64,000 nucleotides of DNA from DASUBV01 sp036501025 (GTDB lineage: Bacteria; Actinomycetota; Actinomycetes; Streptosporangiales; Streptosporangiaceae): contig DASYBB010000138.1 in assembly GCA_036501025.1 (NCBI GenBank), positions 32,383 to 96,382 on the forward strand, written 5' to 3'. This document shows, piece by piece, positions 17,221-26,827 of the stretch. The notes beneath the pieces were generated by a model. The model did not search any database. It had not been told where the DNA came from and was given only the letters and a program-made list of their open reading frames with translations. Each line of letters opens with the position of its first letter. The stretch's first letter is position 1. The translations under genes and the position numbers were made by a program.

Positions 17221-18635
17221 GGGGCGGGCTCTCCGAACGGCTGCTCGCCGGTCAGGGCCAGCGCGACCGCCTGCAGGCCGACCGAGTGCGAGGCCTTGAC
17301 CAGCACGACGTCGTCAGCCGACAGCCGCTGCTCCAGCGCCCGCGCGGCGGCCGGCGCGTCGGCCACGTGCAGGAGCTCGCCCGACCAGGACGGCACCGAC
17401 TTGGTCCCGGCCAGGATGGGCCCGGCGGCCTCGCCGACGACGATCAGGGCGGCCACCCCGGCCTGCGCGGCCAGCCGGCCGACCTCCTCGTGGAAGCCCT
17501 GCGACTCCTCCCCCAGCTCCGTCATCTGGCCGAGCACGGCGAACCCGCGCCGGCCGCCCGCCGTCATGTCGGCCAGCGCGGCCAGCGCGGCCCGGACCGA
17601 CTCGGGGTTGGCGTTGTAGGCGTCGTTGACGATCATGACCCCGTCATCGCGCTCGGTGACTTCCATCCGCCACCGGCTCCGGGCCACCGCCGCCGACAGG
17701 CCGGCCGCGATCGCGCCGGGCGCCATGCCGAGCTCGGCCGCCAGCGCCGCAGCGGCCAGGGCGTTGCTCACGTGGTGCGCGCCGTGCAGCCGCAGCCGCA
17801 CCGGCGCCGCCCCGGCCGGCGTGACCAGCGTGAACGAGGCCCGGCCGAGCTCATCGGTGGTGACGCCGTCGGCCCGCACGTCCGGCCGGCCCCCGGCCCC
17901 GCTCCCGGTGCCGAAGGTCACCACCCGGGCGGCGGTGCGCGCGGCCATGGCCGCCACCCGCGGGTCATCGGCGTTGAGGACGGCCACGCCGTCGGCGGGC
18001 AGCGCGGCGGGCAGCTCGGACTTGGCCAGGGCCACCTGCTCGATGCCGCCGAACTCCCCGGCGTGCGCGTGCCCGACGCACAGCACCGCGCCCAGCCGCG
18101 GCGGCGCCACCTGGCACAGGGCCGCGATGTGCCCCGGCCCGCGCGCCGACAGCTCCGAGATCAGGTACTGCGTCTCCCCGGTGACGCCGAGCACGGTCAG
18201 CGGGTGGCCGATCTCGTTGTTGTAGGACCCGCGCGGCGCCACCGTGGGGCCGAGGGTCTCCACCAGCTGGGCGGTCAGGTCCTTGGTCGTGGTCTTGCCC
18301 GCCGAGCCGGTGATTCCCACGATGGTCAGGTCCGGCAGCGCCCGCACCACGGCCGCGGCCAGCGCGGCCAGCGCGGCCGGGACGTCCGGGACGAGCAGCG
18401 CGGGCGCGCCGCACGGGCGGGTGGCCAGGACCGCGACGGCCCCGGCGGCCGCGGCCGCGGCCGCGTAGTCGTGGCCGTCGACGTGCTCGCCGGGCAGGGC
18501 CGCGAACAGGCCGCCCGGCCGGGCCGCCCGCGAGTCGATCACCACCGGGCCGGTGACCAGGGCACCGGGATCGGGCACGGCATCAAGCGCAGCGCCGGTG
18601 ATCCCGGCGACCTGCGCGACGGACATCGGGATCAC
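17217..18635 (-). CDS. murF: UDP-MurNAc-tripeptide-D-alanyl-D-alanine ligase
   Basis: MurF adds D-Ala-D-Ala to complete the stem pentapeptide. The protein (472 residues) has an N-terminal substrate domain with VVIDSRAARPGGLFAALPGEHVDG in part, the ATP loop GITGSAGKTTTKDLT, NEIGHPLTVLG, and the C-terminal domain with NDAYNANPESVRAAL. The start is a GTG sharing four bases with the murE stop (GTGA), so coupling is likely; an ATG three codons later is possible. Confidence 0.97.
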   Translation of the reverse strand: MIPMSVAQVAGITGAALDAVPDPGALVTGPVVIDSRAARPGGLFAALPGEHVDGHDYAAAAAAAGAVAVLATRPCGAPALLVPDVPAALAALAAAVVRALPDLTIVGITGSAGKTTTKDLTAQLVETLGPTVAPRGSYNNEIGHPLTVLGVTGETQYLISELSARGPGHIAALCQVAPPRLGAVLCVGHAHAGEFGGIEQVALAKSELPAALPADGVAVLNADDPRVAAMAARTAARVVTFGTGSGAGGRPDVRADGVTTDELGRASFTLVTPAGAAPVRLRLHGAHHVSNALAAAALAAELGMAPGAIAAGLSAAVARSRWRMEVTERDDGVMIVNDAYNANPESVRAALAALADMTAGGRRGFAVLGQMTELGEESQGFHEEVGRLAAQAGVAALIVVGEAAGPILAGTKSVPSWSGELLHVADAPAAARALEQRLSADDVVLVKASHSVGLQAVALALTGEQPFGEPAP

Positions 18636-20332
18636 AGGTCCTCCGTGTCGACCGCGGACGTGTCGACGATCTTCGGGTCGGCGGTGCTCGAGTCGGCGGT
18701 GCTCGGCCGGGCCGGGGCCGGGCCGGCCCCGCCGCGGAGCGGCACCGGGCTCGTCCCGACGCCCGACATCGTCCCATCTTCAGCGCGCCGGCGGCGCGCC
18801 AGGGCCTCGCCGGCCACCACGCGGTCGTCGAACTCGATCACCGCGCTGCCGACGTACTGGCCCGTCTCGTGACCCTTGCCCGCGATCAGGACCACGTCGC
18901 CCTTGCCGGCCGCGGCGATGGCCGCCTCGATCGCGGCCCCGCGGTCGGGCACCACGAGCACCTCGGCGCGGTGGGCCGGGGGCACGTCGACGGCGCCGCC
19001 CAGCATCTGCGTGAGGATGGCCAGCGGGTCCTCCGACCGGGGATTGTCGCTGGTGAAGATCGCGGTGTCGGCCAGCCGGGCGGCGGCCGCGCCCATCAGC
19101 GGGCGCTTGGCCGCGTCCCGGTCACCGCCGCAGCCGAGCACGATCGTCAGGTTCCCGAGGGTGACCTGGCGCAGCGCGCTCAGCACCGCCTCCACCGCCC
19201 CCGGCTTGTGCGAGTAGTCGACCAGCACGGTGAAGTCCTGGCCGGCCTCGACCCGCTCCAGCCGTCCCGGCACGCCCGGGCAGGCGGCCACCCCGGCCAC
19301 CGCCGCGGCCAGGCCGACCCCGGCCTCGACCAGGCCGACGATGGCCCCGAGCGCGTTGGCCACGTTGAACCGGCCGGGCAGGGCCGCGGCCGCGTCCGCC
19401 GCCACGCCGCCCGGCCCGATGACCCGGAAGGTGCTGCCGTCGGCGCCGGTCCGGACGTCCGCCGCCCGCCAGTCCGCGTCCCGGCGGCCCTCGGCGGAGA
19501 ACGTGGTGATCGGGATCTGGGCACTCTCGGCCAGCTGGCGGCCGCGCGGGTCGTCGATGTTCACTACCCCGGCCGCGGCGTAGCGCGCGGTGAACAGCTG
19601 GGCCTTGGCCGCGAAGTAGTCCTCGATGCCGTCGTGGAAGTCGAGGTGATCCTGGGACAGGTTGGTGAAGATGGCCACGTCGTAGCGGGTGCCGGCCACG
19701 CGCCCGAGGGCCAGCGCGTGGCTGGAGACCTCCATCGCGGCCGCCCCGACCCGGCGCTGGACCATGACCGCCAGCAACGCCTGCAGGTCGGTGGCCTCGG
19801 GCGTGGTCAGCTGGCTGGCCACGGCCGCGCCGACGATCCGGGTCTGCACCCCGCCGATCAGGCCGGCCCGGTAGCCCGCGGCCCGCAGCCCGGATTCCAG
19901 CAGGTAGGTCGTGGTCGTCTTGCCGCTGGTCCCGGTCACCCCGATCAGCAGCAGCCGCTCGGCCGGGTAGCCGTAGATCCACGCGGCGACCTCGCCGAGC
20001 CGCGCCCGCGGGTCGGCGACGACGAAGGCGGGCAGCCCGGCCGCGACCGCCGGGTCCCGGCCGGCCGGGTCGGTGAGCACCGCCGCGGCCCCCGCGGCGG
20101 CCGCCTCCGGGCAGAACCGCGCGCCGTGGAACCGGCTGCCGGGCAGCGCCACGTACAGGTCGCCGGGGCGCACCAGGCGCGAGTCGTGCGTGACCCCGGT
20201 CACCCCGGCCGGCCCGCTGAGCCCGGTGAACGCGTCCAGGGCGTCCTGGCCGGAGGTCTTCAGCCCGAGGAGCACCGCGAGCCCGGCGAACGGGCGCACG
20301 GGCACCCGTTCCGGGCGCAGATCGGCTGGCAC
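18632..20332 (-). CDS. murE: UDP-MurNAc-L-Ala-D-Glu-meso-diaminopimelate ligase
   Basis: MurE adds the third stem residue. Its specificity motif reads DNPR (in FTSDNPRSEDP), which selects meso-diaminopimelate and implies A1-gamma-type peptidoglycan. Other motifs are THDSRLVRPGDLYVALPG, the ATP loop GVTGTSGKTTTTYLLES, EVSSHALALGRV, and the C-terminal LIAGKGHETGQY. At 566 residues it is longer than average because of a C-terminal tail (from about residue 520) rich in Ala, Asp and Ser. It follows ftsI after 19 bases. Confidence 0.97.
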   Translation of the reverse strand: MPADLRPERVPVRPFAGLAVLLGLKTSGQDALDAFTGLSGPAGVTGVTHDSRLVRPGDLYVALPGSRFHGARFCPEAAAAGAAAVLTDPAGRDPAVAAGLPAFVVADPRARLGEVAAWIYGYPAERLLLIGVTGTSGKTTTTYLLESGLRAAGYRAGLIGGVQTRIVGAAVASQLTTPEATDLQALLAVMVQRRVGAAAMEVSSHALALGRVAGTRYDVAIFTNLSQDHLDFHDGIEDYFAAKAQLFTARYAAAGVVNIDDPRGRQLAESAQIPITTFSAEGRRDADWRAADVRTGADGSTFRVIGPGGVAADAAAALPGRFNVANALGAIVGLVEAGVGLAAAVAGVAACPGVPGRLERVEAGQDFTVLVDYSHKPGAVEAVLSALRQVTLGNLTIVLGCGGDRDAAKRPLMGAAAARLADTAIFTSDNPRSEDPLAILTQMLGGAVDVPPAHRAEVLVVPDRGAAIEAAIAAAGKGDVVLIAGKGHETGQYVGSAVIEFDDRVVAGEALARRRRAEDGTMSGVGTSPVPLRGGAGPAPARPSTADSSTADPKIVDTSAVDTEDL

Positions 20333-20351
20333 TGGCAGAGGGTACCTCCGA

Positions 20352-22622
20352 TCAGGGCACCGTGAGCGCGATGTGCGGCGGCTCGGCGCTTGTCGGCGGG
20401 ATCTTGAGGGCGGACAGGGCGAACGGCATCACCTTGTAGAAGACCGGGCCGGCGATCTCGTCACCGTAGTAGCCCTTCTGGGTCGGGTCCTGGACGTTGA
20501 CCGCCACCACGAGCTGCGGGTCCTGGGCCGGGGCGATGCCGATATAGCTCGACCCGTACTGGCACAGGCAGTTGCCGACATTGGAGACCTGCGCGGTGCC
20601 GGTCTTGGCCGCTACCGGGTAGCCCGCGATCTCGCCCCACGGCTCGCCCTGCCGCGCGTCGACCCCCGGCACCTGCTCCAGCATCGTCATCAGCTCGCTG
20701 TCGGTCCGGGCCGAGATGACCCGGCGCTGCGGCGGCGCTGCCGCCGGCACGAACTTCCCGGTGCTCGAGGTCGTCCCGGCCACCAGCGAGGGCTGGACCC
20801 GGACCCCGCCGTTGGCGATCGTCGCGTAGATGCTGGCCGCCTGGATCGCCGTCACGCTGATGCCCTGGCCGAACGACATCTCGTACGGCTCGTCGCTCCA
20901 GTAGCCCTTGGTGCCCGGCTTGAGTACCAGCCCGGCGCTCTCGCCGGGCAGGTTCAGGCCGCTGGGCGAGCCCAGCCCGAAGGCGCGCAGCTCGTCGTAC
21001 TGCTCCTGCGGCGTGATCTTCTGGACGATCTGCACCATGCCGTCGTTGAGCGAGTTGGCCAGGATCCCGCCCACCGTGTACCGGGCCGTGGCGTGCGCCT
21101 CGGCGTCGTGGAACGAGAACCCGTGCACGTCGATGCGGTCCGGCACGGTGAAGGTGGTCTGCGGGGTGATGGCCCCCTTGTCCAGCGCGGCCGCCACGGT
21201 GACGGGCTTGAGCGTGCTGCCCGGCGCGAACACCTCGTCCGCCGCGATGTCCCCCGCCGAGCTGGTGGCCAGCCGCGACGGGCTGGACGGGTTGTAGCTC
21301 GGGTACTGCGCCAGGGCCAGGATGTTGCCGGTATGCGGCTGCATGACCACGATCGAGCAGTTCCGGGCCTTGGCCTTCTTGACCTCCTGCTGGCACGCCT
21401 GCTCGGCCTCGTACTGGATGCTGGCATTGATGGTGAGGTCAAGATTTTTCGCCGGAACGGGCTCGGTGACCTTGCCCTGCGTCATCGGGATGGGGACGCC
21501 ATCGGTCCCGGTCTCGACTTCCTGGCTGCCGTCGCGGCCGGCCAGCAGGGCGTTGAACTGCTGCTCGAGCCCGGCTTCGCCGGTCAGGTCGCCGGTGCTG
21601 TCGATGTTGGTGAAGCCGATCAGGCTGCCCCCCAGCCGCCCGTTGGGATAGGAGCGGGAGTAGCTGGGCGTCATGCTGATGCCGGGCAGCGGCTCACCCT
21701 TCAGGCGCAGCTTGTCGATCGCCTGCGCCGTGGTCGAGCTGACGCTCTTCTTGAGCAGCACGTACTCCGGGCCCGGCGGATGATCCAGCATGACCAGCAG
21801 AGCTGCCGCGGACATGTTCAGCGGGCCGGCCAGCGCGCTGGCCACGGCCGACTTGGTGCTCTGCCCCGGCATCTGGGCCGGGTCGGCCGCGACCTCGTCG
21901 GTCTGCACCGTCATGGCCAGCACGGTGTGGTCGCTGGTCGTGATCGAGCCGCGGACCGTCGGGATGGGCAGGGTCTTGGTCAGCTGCTGGGCGGACTGCA
22001 TCCGGTACCGGGACCAGTCCAGGCCCTGCATCTGCACCAGCCGCCCAGCGAACAGCGACAAGACGACCGCGATCACCACGAAGGTGGCGTTCAGGCGATG
22101 GCGGGGATTACGGCGGAGCAGGAGCGCCGGCGCCCGCAGCGCCGCGCTGCCCCGCGCCCGGGCGCCCCCGGCCCGCGGCCCGCGCGCACCGCCGCCCTGG
22201 CCGGTCCCCGGCCGCGGTCCCGTCTCCCGCCGCGGCCCGGTCTCCGGCCGCTGTCCCGTGCCCGATCGCGCAGCGGAACTGCCGCGCCGCCCCGCGCCGG
22301 CCGGCTGGCCGGAAAAGCCGCGCGGGCGGGGCACGCGGGTGCCCGCACTCCCGCCACGCGAGCCGCCGCCACCAGCACTCCCGTCGCCCGCGCCGCCACG
22401 GCCGGCGCCGCGCGCCGCCCCGGCCCGGTGCGGTCCGCGCCCGTCACCCGCGGCCGGCCGGCGCGCCCGGTCGGGTCCCCGGTCCGGTCCCCGGCTGCCG
22501 CCGGGCACCGCGGACGGGCGCCGGACCCGCCGGCTGGACCAGCCGTCCGCGCCCGGCCCGTCGCTGCCGTCGCCGTTCCCGCGCCCGTTCCCGCCCCCGC
22601 GGCTGCCCCCGCCGCCGGTCAC
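20352..22622 (-). CDS. ftsI: Septal transpeptidase FtsI (class B PBP) with long basic N-terminus
   Basis: FtsI cross-links septal peptidoglycan. The transpeptidase triad is complete: STLK (about residue 467), SLN (about 524) and KTG in AAKTGTAQ (about 672). One membrane helix is at about 176-197, followed by the PBP dimerisation domain. The first 170 residues are a Gly/Arg/Ser/Pro-rich, strongly basic and presumably disordered cytoplasmic tail, much longer than the usual few tens of residues, giving 756 residues in all. The start overlaps the stop of the ftsL-like gene by four bases. An internal start nearer the helix cannot be excluded, but the coupling supports this one. Confidence 0.95.
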   Translation of the reverse strand: MTGGGGSRGGGNGRGNGDGSDGPGADGWSSRRVRRPSAVPGGSRGPDRGPDRARRPAAGDGRGPHRAGAARGAGRGGAGDGSAGGGGSRGGSAGTRVPRPRGFSGQPAGAGRRGSSAARSGTGQRPETGPRRETGPRPGTGQGGGARGPRAGGARARGSAALRAPALLLRRNPRHRLNATFVVIAVVLSLFAGRLVQMQGLDWSRYRMQSAQQLTKTLPIPTVRGSITTSDHTVLAMTVQTDEVAADPAQMPGQSTKSAVASALAGPLNMSAAALLVMLDHPPGPEYVLLKKSVSSTTAQAIDKLRLKGEPLPGISMTPSYSRSYPNGRLGGSLIGFTNIDSTGDLTGEAGLEQQFNALLAGRDGSQEVETGTDGVPIPMTQGKVTEPVPAKNLDLTINASIQYEAEQACQQEVKKAKARNCSIVVMQPHTGNILALAQYPSYNPSSPSRLATSSAGDIAADEVFAPGSTLKPVTVAAALDKGAITPQTTFTVPDRIDVHGFSFHDAEAHATARYTVGGILANSLNDGMVQIVQKITPQEQYDELRAFGLGSPSGLNLPGESAGLVLKPGTKGYWSDEPYEMSFGQGISVTAIQAASIYATIANGGVRVQPSLVAGTTSSTGKFVPAAAPPQRRVISARTDSELMTMLEQVPGVDARQGEPWGEIAGYPVAAKTGTAQVSNVGNCLCQYGSSYIGIAPAQDPQLVVAVNVQDPTQKGYYGDEIAGPVFYKVMPFALSALKIPPTSAEPPHIALTVP

Positions 22623-23701
22623 GGCGTGAATCCCGGCACATTCGGCACGCCGGGCAGCACGCCCGGCTGCTGCGAGACCTTCCCGGTCCGGGCGTTGACG
22701 AAGTTCAGCCGCCGTTCGGGGCGCATGCCCAGCTGGTAGGCGCGCCGCTGAATGGTGGCCGGCGCCTGCTCCTTGGCGATCTGCTGCTGCAGCGCCTGCT
22801 CCTGCTGGGACAGCTGGGCGTTGCCCTGCTGCAGCGTGTTGATCTGGTAGGACGCCGCCGACAGCGTGGTGTTGATGACCAGCAGGCAGACCAGCCCGCC
22901 GCCCAGCAGCCCGAGGACGAGCAGCACGAACGGCGTCCGCGACCCGCCCAGCCGCCGCCCCGCCGCGGCCCGCCGGGCCGCCTCGCCGGCGCTCTGGCCA
23001 GGCCCGCCTCCGGCGGCGTCACCGGGCCGGGAGAGCACCGGCCGCGACAGCCCGGGCCGCGACAGCCCGGGCCGGGGCAGAACCGGCCGGGGCAGAACCG
23101 GCCGGGGCCGGCGCGCCCGCGCCGGACGCGGCTCGGTGATCGTCGCCCCGCCCCGCGCCGCGCTGGTCGTCGGCGCGGCCTGCGCGCCGGCGCTGGCCCG
23201 CCGCGCCCGCAGCGGCACGGTCCGCGTCTCGCCGCCGTCCGCCGGCGCCCGGCGCGGCAGGCCCTGCGTAGCGCCCTGCGGCGCGCGAGCATCCGGACCC
23301 GGACGACCAGGCCCGCCCGCGCGTCCGCCTGCCGCCAGACGGCCGGACCCCGCCGACTGTGCGGACTCGGCCGCGGCGGCGCGCGCGGACCCCGCCGCGG
23401 CCGCACGCGCGGGCCCGACCCCGGCCGGACGCCCGGACCCCGCCGTCGTCCCGGCCGCCGCGGAACGCCCGGACCCAGCCGCCGCCGGACGCCCGGACCC
23501 GGCCGCCGCCGGCCGCCCCGGTCTCGGCCGCTGCCCGCGCCGGCCCCCGCCGGCGGCCGCGACGAGACGAGAGTCCTGCTGGCCGCGGGCCGGCGGTGCC
23601 TCCCGGCCCGTCGTCCGCGCATCCGGCCGCTGTCCCGCGCGCGGCGCGCCGCCGGCCGTGGCCTGGCGGGCCCGGTCCCGTGTGCTCAGCTCGGTCTTCA
23701 T
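22619..23701 (-). CDS. FtsL-like septum protein with very long disordered N-terminus
   Basis: The C-terminal third is typical FtsL/septum-formation-initiator: one membrane helix (about residues 254-278, FVLLVLGLLGGGLVCLLVIN) followed by a short coiled coil (QINTLQQGNAQLSQQEQALQ) and a small periplasmic tail. Position between rsmH and ftsI fits ftsL. The preceding 250 residues are an Ala/Arg/Gly/Pro-rich cytoplasmic region with internal repeats such as RPVLPRPVLPRPGLSRPG, and AAAG/AAES runs. At 360 residues the protein is two to three times the usual length. The ATG has only weak ribosome-binding sequence, so a shorter form is possible. It is coupled to ftsI by an ATGA overlap. Confidence 0.85.
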   Translation of the reverse strand: MKTELSTRDRARQATAGGAPRAGQRPDARTTGREAPPARGQQDSRLVAAAGGGRRGQRPRPGRPAAAGSGRPAAAGSGRSAAAGTTAGSGRPAGVGPARAAAAGSARAAAAESAQSAGSGRLAAGGRAGGPGRPGPDARAPQGATQGLPRRAPADGGETRTVPLRARRASAGAQAAPTTSAARGGATITEPRPARARRPRPVLPRPVLPRPGLSRPGLSRPVLSRPGDAAGGGPGQSAGEAARRAAAGRRLGGSRTPFVLLVLGLLGGGLVCLLVINTTLSAASYQINTLQQGNAQLSQQEQALQQQIAKEQAPATIQRRAYQLGMRPERRLNFVNARTGKVSQQPGVLPGVPNVPGFTP

Positions 23702-23813
23702 CCGGTTACGTCCGTTCTCCCCTGTCGCAGTAACCTGCCTGTCCCCCGGCCGCCCCGCCCGGCCGGCGACGCCCTGCTCATCCGCGCTCTCCCCGGCTCG
23801 CCCGGGCTCTGCC

Positions 23814-23888
23814 GATCCGGACTCCCCCGATCCGGGCTCCCCCGATCCGGACTCCCCCGATCCGCGTTCTGCCGATCCGGGCTCCCCC
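23814..23888. repeat. Five-copy 15-base tandem repeat between rsmH and the ftsL-like gene
   Basis: GATCC recurs at 23814, 23829, 23844, 23859 and 23874, exactly 15 bases apart; the unit is close to GATCCGGACTCCCCC. It lies in the 204-base gap just after the rsmH stop. On the minus strand each unit carries GGGGGAG. The gap shows no other gene. Confidence 0.9.
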
Positions 23889-23905
23889 CGGCCGGGAGCG
23901 GCGCG

Positions 23906-24868
23906 TCATGCCGCGGCCCTTACGCGCTCGGCCGCGCGCAGCCGCGCGGAGGCGGCGCGCGGGTTGGCGGCCAGCTCGGCCTCGCCCGGCTTCTCCGCGC
24001 CCCGGGTCAGCAGCCGGAACTGCGGCGCGCTGCCCGGCAGCGAGACGGGCAGGCCGGGCGGCGTGGTGTCGACGCTGCGCTGCGCGAGGGCCTGCTTGAC
24101 GGCCCGGTCCTCCAGCGAGTGATAGGCCAGCACGGCGATCCGCCCGCCCACCGCGATCGCGTCCAGGGCGGCCGGCAGGACCTCCCGCAGGGCCTCCAGC
24201 TCCGCGTTGACCTCGATGCGCAGGGCCTGGAAGGTGCGCTTGGCCGGATTGCCGCCGGTCCGCCGGGCAGCCGCCGGAATGGAGTCACGGACGATCTGGG
24301 CCAGGCGGAGGGTGGTGGTCACCGGTTCCCGGCCGCGCTCGCGCACCAGGGCGTCGGCGATCCGGCGCGCGAAGCGCTCCTCGCCGTACTCGCGCAGGAT
24401 GGCGGCGATCCGGTCCGCGGGATAAGTGTTGACGACGTCGGCCGCGGTCAGCGGGCCGGCGGTGTCCATCCGCATGTCCAGGGGCGCGTCGTAGGAGTAG
24501 GCGAAGCCCCGCTGCGGGTCGTCGAGCTGCGGGGAGGAGACCCCGAGGTCGAACAGGATGGCCTGGACGCTGGGCCGGCCGAGCCGGGCCAGGATGGCGG
24601 GAAGCTCGTCGTAGCGGGCCTGGACCAGGGTCACCCGGTCGCCGAACACGGCCAGCAGGCGGCCGGACTCGGCGATGGCGGTGGCGTCGGCGTCGATCCC
24701 GATCAGGGACAGCCGCGGGTGCCGGTCGAGCAGGGCGCGGGCGTGGCCCGCGCGGCCGAGGGTCGCGTCCACCAGGACGGCGCCGGCCGGCTCGAGCGCG
24801 GGACCCAGCAGGGCCACCACGCTGTCGAGCAGGACGGGCAGGTGAGCGGCCGCGCCGGTGGTGTCCAT
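23906..24868 (-). CDS. rsmH: 16S rRNA (cytosine-1402-N4) methyltransferase
   Basis: RsmH (MraW) methylates N4 of C1402 in the ribosomal P site. The 320-residue protein opens with HLPVLLDSVVALLGPAL, the SAM motif VDATLGRAGHARALL, LIGIDADATAI, then the family hallmark FDLGVSSPQLDDPQRGFAYSYDAPLDMRMD (quoted in part: FDLGVSSPQLDDPQRGF) and KRTFQALRIEVNAEL, and YHSLEDR near the C-terminus. I chose the ATG at 24868 with AGGAGAGG upstream; the frame stays open to 24943. It follows mraZ after 194 bases. Confidence 0.97.
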   Translation of the reverse strand: MDTTGAAAHLPVLLDSVVALLGPALEPAGAVLVDATLGRAGHARALLDRHPRLSLIGIDADATAIAESGRLLAVFGDRVTLVQARYDELPAILARLGRPSVQAILFDLGVSSPQLDDPQRGFAYSYDAPLDMRMDTAGPLTAADVVNTYPADRIAAILREYGEERFARRIADALVRERGREPVTTTLRLAQIVRDSIPAAARRTGGNPAKRTFQALRIEVNAELEALREVLPAALDAIAVGGRIAVLAYHSLEDRAVKQALAQRSVDTTPPGLPVSLPGSAPQFRLLTRGAEKPGEAELAANPRAASARLRAAERVRAAA

Positions 24869-25062
24869 CCGAGCCCCTCTCCTGCCTAGTCCTGAGGTAA
24901 AGGTCCTGAGGTGTGCGGCGAAGATGCCCGGCCAGGCCCCCATCCGCGCTCTGTGCTACGGCCGGCCGGCCCTCTGGCACCGGGGAAGTGGCGTCAGTTG
25001 GCCGGCCTGGCCCAGCACGGGTGGAGACCTCGCCGGGCACCAGTGGGCGCGGGACGCGCCCC

Positions 25063-25494
25063 TCACAAAATTCCGGGCAGCACCTCCCCCGAGGCGTCGG
25101 AGAACGCGTCTTCCTGCTGATCGAGGTAGGTGTTCCAGGCCTGGGCGTCCCAGATCTCCAGGCGGGTGTTGGCGCCGATCACCACGCAGTCACGCTGCAG
25201 GCCGGCGTACTCGCGGAGCGCGGCCGGGAGGGTGACCCGGCCCTGCTTGTCCGGCATCTCGTCGGAGGCGCTGGCGAAGAACACCCGGCTGTAGTCACGG
25301 ACGGCCTTCGCGGTCACCGGCGCCGCGCGCAGCGCCTCGGTGATGCGGTCGAACTCCGGCAGCGGAAACACGTAGAGGCAGCGCTCCTGTCCCTTGGTGA
25401 GCACCAGGCCCCGCGACAGCTCGTCGCGGTACTTGGCGGGCAGGAACAGGCGGCCCTTCTCGTCGAGGTGGGGCGCGTGGGTACCGAGAAACAT
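25063..25494 (-). CDS. mraZ: Transcriptional regulator MraZ
   Basis: MraZ is the first gene of the dcw cluster and a DNA-binding regulator of its own operon. The 143-residue product has two tandem AbrB-like domains: FLGTHAPHLDEKGRLFLPAKYRDEL near the N-terminus (quoted in part: DEKGRLFLPAKYRDEL) and SDEMPDKQGRVTLPAALREYAGL in the second half. The ATG at 25494 is preceded by GGGGAGGTGAGG; the longer frame to 25572 would run through the promoter and operator, so it is rejected. A matching operator lies 53 to 88 bases upstream. Confidence 0.96.
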   Translation of the reverse strand: MFLGTHAPHLDEKGRLFLPAKYRDELSRGLVLTKGQERCLYVFPLPEFDRITEALRAAPVTAKAVRDYSRVFFASASDEMPDKQGRVTLPAALREYAGLQRDCVVIGANTRLEIWDAQAWNTYLDQQEDAFSDASGEVLPGIL

Positions 25495-25546
25495 CGGCCT
25501 CACCTCCCCAGTCCCCCACCGGCGGTACCACATGAAGCTGCCCTGG

Positions 25547-25582
25547 CTCCACGGTGCACCACTGTACTCCACTCTCCCCCAC
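25547..25582 (-). promoter_or_regulatory. MraZ operator: four TGG repeats at 10-base period
   Basis: On the minus strand GTGG occurs at four positions exactly 10 bases apart (plus-strand CCAC at 25549, 25559, 25569 and 25579), giving TGGGG, TGGAG, TGGTG, TGGAG with five-base spacers. Known MraZ sites are direct repeats of TGGGN with five-base spacers, so this matches in sequence and period. It overlaps the mraZ promoter, as expected for autorepression. Confidence 0.85.
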
Positions 25583-25588
25583 CGTCAA
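25561..25588 (-). promoter_or_regulatory. mraZ promoter
   Basis: On the minus strand TTGACG (25583-25588) and TACAGT (25561-25566) are separated by 16 bases. The spacer and the -10 are covered by the MraZ repeats. Transcription would start near 25554, about 60 bases before the mraZ ATG. Confidence 0.6.
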
Positions 25589-25594
25589 CGATCC

Positions 25595-25615
25595 ATTGTC
25601 CGTGAACCGGACAAT
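25595..25615. promoter_or_regulatory. Perfect palindrome upstream of the mraZ promoter
   Basis: ATTGTCCG and CGGACAAT flank a five-base spacer (TGAAC), giving a 21-base operator-like dyad seven bases upstream of the mraZ -35. It lies in the 328-base gap between the divergent mraZ and moxR operons. The binding protein is unknown; the rest of the gap (25616-25822) shows only the moxR ribosome binding site GGGAGGATCC. Confidence 0.7.
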
Positions 25616-25822
25616 CTCTGGAGGAGTTACAAGGTCAGAGCGGTGGAGTGAAGTGGGGAGGCGGGCCGGAGGGTCCCCGTTATACCGCCGAGACCAACAC
25701 GGGATCGCCCGGAGTCCTGCCACCACGTACTGTCTGAACGCACGGATTTATCGGCTGGAATACCTGTCGCAGCCGCACTGGCTGGAGAATGGCGCCGCGA
25801 CACGACGCGGGAGGATCCTGTA

Positions 25823-26794
<972 letters not shown>

Positions 26795-26827
26795 ACGGGA
26801 CAAGCCCAGCCAGGAAGAAGGCACGGT

